From contig PMZN01000039.1 in NCBI GenBank assembly GCA_003170375.1, forward strand, positions 1 to 5,530: a DNA stretch of 5,530 nucleotides, written 5' to 3'. Positions 1 to 4,428 of this stretch are shown here, in pieces. This DNA comes from Acidimicrobiaceae bacterium (lineage in GTDB: Bacteria; Actinomycetota; Acidimicrobiia; Acidimicrobiales; Bog-793). Both the position numbers and the translations under genes were made by a program. The stretch's first letter is position 1. Each line of letters opens with the position of its first letter. The notes under the pieces were generated by a model. The model was not told the origin of the DNA and made no database searches. It was given only the letters and a program-made list of their open reading frames with translations.

Positions 1-572
1 TCGGAGCTCGTAGGGGAGCTGTCGCCCGCCCCGGATGTCCCGGACAGCACGACGAGAACGCGCTGGCCCGCGGCAAGATCCGCAGGCATTTGGTCGACCG
101 CGAGGCTCGTGCCCACGAGCGCAATTCCGGCCGGGAGTCCCCTCTCGGAGGCCACATCGCCTGGCACCAGCAGCGAACCGGGCTCGAGATCCTCCGTGAC
201 GCGACGGCCGATCACCTGTCCGGCATCTCGGAGCGGTATCGCGTCGAGCCCGGCGACGGGGGAGATCGAAACGGCCTCCAGATCGGAGGCGGTGACTGTC
301 GTGCCGACAGGGACGAGATGTGCGACGGCCAGGAATGTCACAGGCCGGGGTGACCGGTTGGCGACCACGGCTCCGAGCGCTCCGCATACCAGAACGATGA
401 GCACGCCTCCGGCTGCCAGTAGCGGGCGCCGCCTGCCGCGTCCCTCTGTTGGGGCTCGTAGGTGTCCACGGTGGAGCAGCGGAGGCTTCGGGAAAGAGCG
501 CGGCCCGGCGCGCCCTAGGGGGATGTTGCGGCCGGGCAGTGAGCGGCCAGAGGCGGCCGTTGCGAGTGGCAT
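1..572 (-). CDS. SAF-domain membrane protein, CpaB/FlgA-like (3' end beyond left edge)
   Basis: My reading of the minus strand gives 190 uninterrupted codons from an ATG at 572 down to the window edge, with no stop, so the gene is truncated at its C-terminus. Residues 1-50 are Arg/Pro/Gly-rich. A hydrophobic segment follows at about 51-71 (LLAAGGVLIVLVCGALGAVV), preceded by GRGRRRP, which predicts a cytoplasmic N-terminus. Residues about 77-140 read as a SAF domain: a beta strand (VTFLAVAHLVPVGTTVTASD), then DAGQVIGRRVTEDLEPGSLLVPGDV, the usual 'G+.....I..G..l...dv' ending. A further beta-rich segment (AGQRVLVVLSG) follows. The SAF fold occurs in CpaB of Flp/Tad pili, in FlgA and in unassigned actinobacterial proteins; no pilus gene is visible here, so the role is open. 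The ATG has no clear Shine-Dalgarno sequence; an in-frame TTG at 588-590 is the only upstream alternative before a stop at 603-605. The gene is divergent from the SIMPL gene. Confidence 0.8.
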   Translation of the reverse strand, partial: MPLATAASGRSLPGRNIPLGRAGPRSFPKPPLLHRGHLRAPTEGRGRRRPLLAAGGVLIVLVCGALGAVVANRSPRPVTFLAVAHLVPVGTTVTASDLEAVSISPVAGLDAIPLRDAGQVIGRRVTEDLEPGSLLVPGDVASERGLPAGIALVGTSLAVDQMPADLAAGQRVLVVLSGTSGAGDSSPTSS

Positions 573-590
573 GGCGTGATCGTCGAGCAA

Positions 591-614
591 GCCGGTACCG
601 GCCTACCTACCGGC
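591..614. repeat. Perfect 12-bp palindrome with an extra half-site in the divergent intergenic region
   Basis: GCCGGTACCGGC at 591-602 is a perfect palindrome. A further TACCGGC at 608-614 can pair with GCCGGTA at 591-597. It lies about 19 bp upstream of the ATG of the leftward SAF gene and about 165 bp before the SIMPL gene start. It could be an operator or a 5'-leader hairpin of the SAF gene. In DNA this GC-rich, a palindrome of this length can also arise by chance. I found no convincing -35/-10 pair in 573-768 for either gene. Confidence 0.3.
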
Positions 615-754
615 GGCCGTGCCGATGGACCGAGGGCAATCTCGCCCGGTGCTCACGCCGGCTGTGGCCGTGCAGTGACCCCCGGGGTACGCGAATCGGC
701 CGGTGCTGCGCTTTACAACGTTGAACCCTCAGCGGGAGGGTCGAGCAATCACCC

Positions 755-760
755 AAGGAG
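755..760 (+). promoter_or_regulatory. Ribosome binding site that sets the SIMPL gene start
   Basis: AAGGAG lies 8 nt before the GTG at 769-771. The frame stays open upstream to another GTG at 703, which has no such site, so this motif decides in favour of the shorter protein. Confidence 0.75.
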
Positions 761-768
761 CGTCCGAC

Positions 769-1719
769 GTGAACGAAGACCGAGTGAACGACCGAGAGCC
801 CGGAGTCCTGCCCGGACCGGGGGACTCGGCGCAGGAATCACCGAATGCTGGACTTCAGCCAACAGTTGTTGACGCTGGCGGCCCGACTTCCGCCGGAGCG
901 TCCGCCGCCGGCGCGGCACGCAAGCCCGGTCAGGGCTTCACGGTTCGCGCGGTGGGCATCGTCGGTGTCGCTGCGCTGGTCGTTGTGGGGTCGGTTCTCG
1001 GCGCGGCAGCGCTTAGCAGTGCCGGCTCATCTCCGCGGCCTGCCAATCTCAAGACGGTGCTGACTGCGTCCCACGCCGCTCCAGCAACCTCGGCGGCGAC
1101 GATCACTGTCACAGGCAACGGCGAAGTGGAGGGCACGCCCGACACCGCCACGTTCAACATCGGCGTGAGCACGACCGCGCACACCGCTGTCGAGGCGCTC
1201 GAGGGGAACAACACCCAGGTGGCGACGCTCGAACAGTCGCTGGAGCAGAGTGGAGTCCAGTTGAAGGACATGCAGACGAGCTGGCTGAATCTCTCCGCCA
1301 ACACCAACTCGAGAGGGAAGGTCAAGAACTTTACTGCCGATGACGAGCTCACCGTGACGATGAACAACCTCTCCAACCTCGGAGCGGCTCTGGATGCCGC
1401 CGTGACCGCGACCGGCAACGGCGTCACGTTGGACGGCATCTCCTTCTCCATCTCGAACCAGTCCGCACTGCTTGGCGCGGCACGGGCGCAGGCAATGCAG
1501 GCCGCGAACACCGAGGCGACTCAGGTTGCCGCTGGTGGGGGATTGACGCTTGGCCCGATCGTCTCGATCACCGATCAGGAGAACGCCGGCCAATACGTGT
1601 ACTACAGCCAACTCAACACGGCCGCCCCGGTGGCCGGCACCGCGGTGCCGGTGCAACCGGGTCAGCAGCAGATCTCGGTCCAGGTGACGGTCGTCTACCA
1701 GCTCGTTGCCTCCTCCTGA
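769..1719 (+). CDS. Membrane-anchored SIMPL-domain (DUF541, YggE-like) protein
   Basis: The product is 316 aa from the GTG at 769, chosen for its AAGGAG site; the longer reading from GTG 703 would add 22 residues. Residues 1-56 are hydrophilic and Pro/Gly/Ala-rich, probably disordered and cytoplasmic. A transmembrane segment spans about 60-83 (AVGIVGVAALVVVGSVLGAAAL) after RKPGQGFTVR, giving an N-in, C-out topology. Residues about 110-313 form the SIMPL domain: the opening strand ITVTGNGEVEGTPDTATFNIGV is the family signature, followed by a helix with paired alternating residues (NTQVATLEQSLEQSGV), the 'LKDMQTSWLNLS' segment, a long ARAQAMQAANTEATQVAAGGGLTLG helix, and the closing strand ISVQVTVVYQL. 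SIMPL proteins are periplasmic or cell-surface; E. coli YggE is linked to oxidative-stress tolerance and others oligomerise into rings. The exact role here is unknown. The gene appears monocistronic, divergent from the SAF gene and 194 bp before the next gene. Confidence 0.88.
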   Translation: MNEDRVNDREPGVLPGPGDSAQESPNAGLQPTVVDAGGPTSAGASAAGAARKPGQGFTVRAVGIVGVAALVVVGSVLGAAALSSAGSSPRPANLKTVLTASHAAPATSAATITVTGNGEVEGTPDTATFNIGVSTTAHTAVEALEGNNTQVATLEQSLEQSGVQLKDMQTSWLNLSANTNSRGKVKNFTADDELTVTMNNLSNLGAALDAAVTATGNGVTLDGISFSISNQSALLGAARAQAMQAANTEATQVAAGGGLTLGPIVSITDQENAGQYVYYSQLNTAAPVAGTAVPVQPGQQQISVQVTVVYQLVASS

Positions 1720-1762
1720 GCCCGCTCTTGCACCACTCTCGCAGCAGCCGGCCCGGCCGCCT

Positions 1763-1781
1763 CGACGCCCGAGTGGCGTCG
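1763..1781 (+). terminator. Hairpin after the SIMPL gene, possible U-less terminator
   Basis: A 7-bp perfect stem CGACGCC/GGCGTCG closes a 5-nt loop (CGAGT), 44 bp after the SIMPL stop codon. No T-run follows, so it is not a classical intrinsic terminator. High-GC actinobacteria often carry such tail-less hairpins at gene ends, but whether they terminate is uncertain. Confidence 0.3.
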
Positions 1782-1792
1782 TCGCAGCCGGG

Positions 1793-1828
1793 GCCGCGGC
1801 CGCCGCGGGGTCCTTCGGCCGCCGCGGC
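1793..1828. repeat. GC-only direct and inverted repeat
   Basis: CGGCCGCCGCGG occurs twice (1797-1808 and 1816-1827, 19 bp apart). GCCGCGGC at 1793-1800 can also pair with the same octamer at 1821-1828, so a strong structure is possible in RNA or single-stranded DNA. No T-run follows. It could belong to the 3' end of the SIMPL transcript or to the 5' leader of the following operon. Confidence 0.4.
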
Positions 1829-1863
1829 GACACGCCCAGCGTGCGGCGATGTGAAGACTCGCT

Positions 1864-1888
1864 CGAAACTGCTCATGCGCGAAACTGC
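1864..1888 (+). repeat. 9-bp direct repeat upstream of the membrane protein/sigma pair
   Basis: CGAAACTGC occurs at 1864-1872 and again at 1880-1888, a 16-bp period, ending 25 bp before the ATG at 1914. Because of its position it could be a regulator-binding site or part of a promoter. The GAAAC core resembles an ECF-type -35 element, but the nearest downstream CGTC (1894-1897) is badly spaced from both copies, so I do not call a promoter. Confidence 0.35.
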
Positions 1889-1913
1889 CTCCTCGTCGCT
1901 TTGAAAGGACGTC

Positions 1914-3137
1914 ATGGACGGTCCTGATCTCTCTCATCTTCTCGACGACGCGAACTCCGAGAAGCCCTCCCGAGATGTGCTCGACGGCATCGTCCGCCGC
2001 CGCCGCCGGCTACAGGCTCGTCGCGCCCGTACCGCGGCGAGCCTCGGCCTTGTCATTGCGCTCGCTGGCGCAGGTGTGGGCATCGGGCTCAGCCGTCAGG
2101 GGGGTGGGACGATGGCGGCGCTGCCCAAGCACCCAGCGCAGCCGCCCACCATGTCCAATCGCATATCGACGCCCGCCCCATCTCCTGCGGGTCTCGGCAA
2201 GGCTCCCGATGGACTCGGTTGGGTCAACGCCGGGTCCGCGACGGGACCCTCGACGAGCGTGGCTTCGCCCTCGGTCGAGGCCGCTTCAGGTAGTCAGAGC
2301 TCAGGCCAGCTGCAGGTGACGAGCGCTTTCTCGCCCTCGGGCACCTCGTCGTGCAGCATCTGGAATTGCTCGCTGTATTCGCCCTATGGGTCGATCGGCG
2401 ACGTTCGGCTTCGCCGTCAATTCACTCGCACGAGCGATGGCGTCACCGTCCGCGCCTTCACCGCGCTCTGGGCCGTGGCGCCCCTCGAGCTCGTCCCGAC
2501 TGCGTCGGGGTCTACCTCCGCGGCCACGGGGACAACCGGGACTGAACCGGGCTCCTCGGTTCCCACGCTTCCCGCGCGGGCGCTGCCGGGGAACTGTGCT
2601 GTCACCCAAGCCCTTGTCGTCGAGGTTTCGGATGCCGGTGCCGTCGGCGTCGTCACCGTGCCGCTCGGGCCGTCGCTCGCGAGGCCCGTCAATGTGCTGT
2701 CGGACCAGGTAGTCGGCGTGGCGGAACAGTCGCCGATAGCGGTTGTGGTTGCCCATGCGACGGGGCAGGCCGCAGCCGTGCGGGCTGATTTTGCGGGAGG
2801 AAGCAAAGACGAGATGACCGTCGTCGATCATTGGGCGGTGCTCGTCCACAAGCTGGCGGCGGCCAAGGCTGGCGGGACCGGTAGCCAGGGCAGCGCGACA
2901 CCGGGCCAGGCGACGGTGTACGCGCTGTCCGGCACCGGGACAGTCCTCGAACAGGCCGACCTGCCGGGATCCGGGGCATTGGCCATGGCAGTGGCAGCGT
3001 GCTCGGGGTTCGACGGCGGAGTGCACAAGGTCCCCGGATCGAGCGCGTCGGGTTCCCATGGCTCGACGAGCTCAGGCTCGACGGGTTCTCCCAGCTCCCG
3101 GGCACCAGCCACGTCCGCCAAACCCATCGGCGGTTAG
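1914..3137 (+). CDS. Single-pass membrane protein, candidate noncanonical anti-sigma factor
   Basis: The product is 407 aa from an ATG with AAAGGA at 1904-1909 (4-nt spacing). Residues 1-41 are cytoplasmic: an acidic amphipathic start (DLSHLLDDANSEKPSRDVLDGI) and then a basic stretch (VRRRRRLQARRART). A transmembrane segment lies at about 42-60 (AASLGLVIALAGAGVGIGL). The rest is predicted extracytoplasmic: a low-complexity Pro/Ser/Thr region (about 70-135), a segment with Cys147 and Cys152 (SSCSIWNCS), a beta-rich region about 225-355 with Cys228 and Cys363, and a Ser/Gly/Thr-rich tail (375-399). The four outside cysteines could form disulfides. A short N-terminal cytoplasmic tail, one membrane span, an outside domain and a sigma gene 27 bp downstream suggest a membrane anti-sigma or sensor. 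No HxxxCxxC zinc anti-sigma motif is present and the cytoplasmic part is very short for an anti-sigma domain, so the function is inferred from context only. No family is firmly recognised. Confidence 0.8.
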   Translation: MDGPDLSHLLDDANSEKPSRDVLDGIVRRRRRLQARRARTAASLGLVIALAGAGVGIGLSRQGGGTMAALPKHPAQPPTMSNRISTPAPSPAGLGKAPDGLGWVNAGSATGPSTSVASPSVEAASGSQSSGQLQVTSAFSPSGTSSCSIWNCSLYSPYGSIGDVRLRRQFTRTSDGVTVRAFTALWAVAPLELVPTASGSTSAATGTTGTEPGSSVPTLPARALPGNCAVTQALVVEVSDAGAVGVVTVPLGPSLARPVNVLSDQVVGVAEQSPIAVVVAHATGQAAAVRADFAGGSKDEMTVVDHWAVLVHKLAAAKAGGTGSQGSATPGQATVYALSGTGTVLEQADLPGSGALAMAVAACSGFDGGVHKVPGSSASGSHGSTSSGSTGSPSSRAPATSAKPIGG

Positions 3138-3164
3138 CGCGATTGGCGACCGGGAGCCGTCCCG

Positions 3165-3680
3165 GTGGGACAGACTGTCGTCATCGAAGACGACCGCAAG
3201 AGCGATGTAGCCGGGGACTTTGTCACCGTTTACGAAGCGCACTATCCGCGTCTCGTGCGGGCGCTCGAGATCGGTGGCTTGGACCGGCCCACCGCTGAGG
3301 ACGTGGCGCAAGAGGCTTTCGCCCGTACGCTCGGGCACTGGCGACGAGTGCGCCTCGGGACCAACCCGCCCGGGTACGTCTACCGAACGGCGTTCCGTCT
3401 CTCGCGAAGCCATTGGAAGCACGAGTACCCACTGGAGACCGAGCAGGCTTCCCGTCATGACACCGCAGCCGAGGCCGTGTCCAATCTTGCCCTTGAAGCC
3501 GCGCTGAGCCGCATGCCGGCGAGGCGGCGAGCCTGTGCAACGCTGTGTTTCGTCGTTGGGCTCACACCGAAGGAGGCGGCCCGCTCGCTCGGGATCGCCG
3601 AGGGCACGGTGCGCAAGCAGCTGGGCCTCGCCAGAGACGACCTCAGGCACTTGGTCGAGGAGCCGCAGATGCCCTCCTAG
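3165..3680 (+). CDS. ECF-type RNA polymerase sigma factor (sigma-70 family)
   Basis: The product is 171 aa, a usual size for ECF sigma factors, which have only regions 2 and 4. It starts at a GTG with GGGAG at 3152-3156, 8 nt upstream. Region 2 covers about residues 18-86: FVTVYEAHYPRLVRAL, then the acidic AEDVAQEAFARTLGHW core-binding and -10 helix, then PPGYVYRTAFRLSRSHWK. Region 4 covers about 108-165: LEAALSRMPARRRACATL, then the helix-turn-helix LTPKEAARSLGIAEGTVRKQ that reads the -35 element. The linker between them is short (about 87-107). There is no SnoaL-type C-terminal extension. The gene follows the membrane protein at 1914 by 27 bp on the same strand, so the two are probably cotranscribed and functionally paired. 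Such sigma factors direct RNA polymerase to a small regulon, often including their own operon; the signal sensed here cannot be read from sequence. Confidence 0.9.
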   Translation: MGQTVVIEDDRKSDVAGDFVTVYEAHYPRLVRALEIGGLDRPTAEDVAQEAFARTLGHWRRVRLGTNPPGYVYRTAFRLSRSHWKHEYPLETEQASRHDTAAEAVSNLALEAALSRMPARRRACATLCFVVGLTPKEAARSLGIAEGTVRKQLGLARDDLRHLVEEPQMPS

Positions 3681-3746
3681 ACAGGGTCGATAGCGCGACG
3701 GAGGCCCGGTACACTGCGATTGGGTAGTGCCGGCTTGATGGCGGAA

Positions 3747-3755
3747 TGCTAAAGT
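3747..3755 (+). promoter_or_regulatory. Possible extended -10 promoter for the rimP-nusA operon
   Basis: TGCTAAAGT combines the TGn extension with a TANNNT-type hexamer (TAAAGT, 3750-3755). No recognisable -35 lies 16-18 bp upstream. Transcription would begin near 3762 and give a leader of about 95 nt before rimP that contains the hairpin at 3792-3811. A second TANNNT hexamer, TACACT at 3710-3715, is an alternative. Both are short matches and could be chance. Confidence 0.28.
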
Positions 3756-3758
3756 CTC

Positions 3759-3771
3759 TCGAACCGTTCGA
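3759..3771. repeat. 13-bp perfect inverted repeat upstream of rimP
   Basis: TCGAAC-C-GTTCGA has 6-bp perfect arms around a single base. It lies just after the possible -10 at 3750-3755, where an operator would overlap the transcription start. It is not a standard actinobacterial LexA box, which has four bases between CGAAC and GTTCG. Function unknown. Confidence 0.4.
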
Positions 3772-3791
3772 TTGATATGCAGAAGGCGTGG

Positions 3792-3820
3792 ACGTGGGCG
3801 GCCGCCCACGTTTTGTCATT
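3792..3820 (+). terminator. rimP leader hairpin: attenuator or terminator
   Basis: Positions 3792-3811 are a perfect 20-bp palindrome with GTGGGC/GCCCAC arms around GGCC. As RNA it forms an 8-bp stem with a GGCC loop, which two G-U pairs could extend (3791 with 3812, 3790 with 3813). It is followed by TTTT and then a T-rich run interrupted by GTCA, ending 36 bp before rimP. This is either the terminator of the sigma-factor transcript or an attenuator in the rimP leader. A GTGGGC/GCCCAC hairpin with a T-tract upstream of rimP is, as I recall, a known leader element in proteobacteria, where NusA feeds back on its own operon. The match here is by appearance only. Confidence 0.6.
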
Positions 3821-3840
3821 TCTGGAGCAGGTAGGTTACG

Positions 3841-3847
3841 AAGGAGG
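3841..3847 (+). promoter_or_regulatory. Strong ribosome binding site of rimP
   Basis: AAGGAGG, a near-perfect anti-16S match, lies 8 nt before the ATG at 3856. It is the best Shine-Dalgarno sequence in the window and fixes the rimP start. Confidence 0.8.
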
Positions 3848-3855
3848 CAGCGGCG

Positions 3856-4428
3856 ATGGGGACGTCAGATGACGTAGAGCGCATCGCCGCGCCGTTGCTT
3901 CAGTCCGCTGGCCTCAATCTCGTGGACGTCGAGTTCCGATCCGGCAACATCGTAGTGACGGTTGACCGCGACGGTGGAATCGACCTGGACACCCTCGCGT
4001 CTACGAGCAAGGCGATATCGGCTGCGATCGACCGTGAGGGAGTTGGACCGCCGAGCCGGTACGAGCTCGAAGTCTCGAGCCCGGGCCTGGAGCGCCGGCT
4101 GCGCCGGCCCGAGCACTTCCGCCGGTTCGTCGGCCACCAGATCTCAATCCGGACCCTGCCGGGGGTCGACGGCGAGCGGAGGCTCGAGGGCGAGCTTGTC
4201 TCAGCCGACGACCACGGCGTCGTCGTGACGGCGCCCGGGTTACCCGACGGTCGCCGGCGCCTCGCGTATGGCGATATCGAAAGAGCCCACACGATCTTCG
4301 ACTGGAGGGCGGCGTTGGCGCGTACGCCCTCGCCGACAGCCCGCAGCGACCGGCGCCGCGACGCCAAGGCGTCGTCGGCGGCTGGAAAGCGTGACAGCGC
4401 CCGGAGAGAGATGGCGGACACCCTATGA
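3856..4428 (+). CDS. rimP: Ribosome maturation factor RimP
   Basis: The product is 190 aa, against about 150 in E. coli. RimP is a cytoplasmic factor that binds the free 30S subunit and is needed for its late assembly. The N-terminal alpha/beta domain spans about residues 5-82, with GLNLVDVEFRSGNIVVTVDRDGGIDLDTLASTSKAIS matching the family pattern, and ends in the hallmark YELEVSSPGLERRLRRPEHF (69-88). The C-terminal Sm-like domain covers about 89-153 (FVGHQISIRT, RRLEGELVSADDHGVVV, YGDIERAHTIFDW). Residues 157-187 are an Arg/Lys/Ser-rich tail beyond the core domain, probably disordered and possibly RNA-contacting. The start is supported by AAGGAGG. The stop codon overlaps the nusA start (ATGA), so the two are translationally coupled. 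This gene order is conserved widely in bacteria. Confidence 0.96.
   Translation: MGTSDDVERIAAPLLQSAGLNLVDVEFRSGNIVVTVDRDGGIDLDTLASTSKAISAAIDREGVGPPSRYELEVSSPGLERRLRRPEHFRRFVGHQISIRTLPGVDGERRLEGELVSADDHGVVVTAPGLPDGRRRLAYGDIERAHTIFDWRAALARTPSPTARSDRRRDAKASSAAGKRDSARREMADTL

Noticed and set aside
721..744. ECF-type promoter before the SIMPL gene (TGAACC with a downstream GTCG)
   Set aside because: The spacer is about 12 bp, shorter than the 16-17 bp expected, so the elements do not form a usable pair.
90..872. Several plus-strand ORFs across the SAF gene and the divergent gap
   Set aside because: They are low-complexity and lack ribosome binding sites, while the minus strand carries a coherent membrane segment plus SAF domain.
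1027..1833. Minus-strand ORF of 268 codons opposite the SIMPL gene
   Set aside because: Arg/Gly/Ala-rich shadow frame with no domain; the plus strand encodes a convincing SIMPL protein with a membrane segment and a ribosome binding site.
3060..3089. Tandem GGCTCGACG repeats in the 3' end of the membrane-protein gene
   Set aside because: They encode the Ser/Gly/Thr-rich tail (GSTSSGSTGS) and are explained by the low-complexity protein sequence rather than by a separate DNA element.
3760..3770. LexA (SOS) box at CGAACCGTTCG
   Set aside because: The actinobacterial/firmicute LexA site needs four bases between CGAAC and GTTCG; here there is one.
3072..3809. Minus-strand ORF of 245 codons opposite the sigma factor
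   Set aside because: It overlaps a well-supported sigma factor and a leader hairpin, has no recognisable domain, and its composition is that of a shadow frame.
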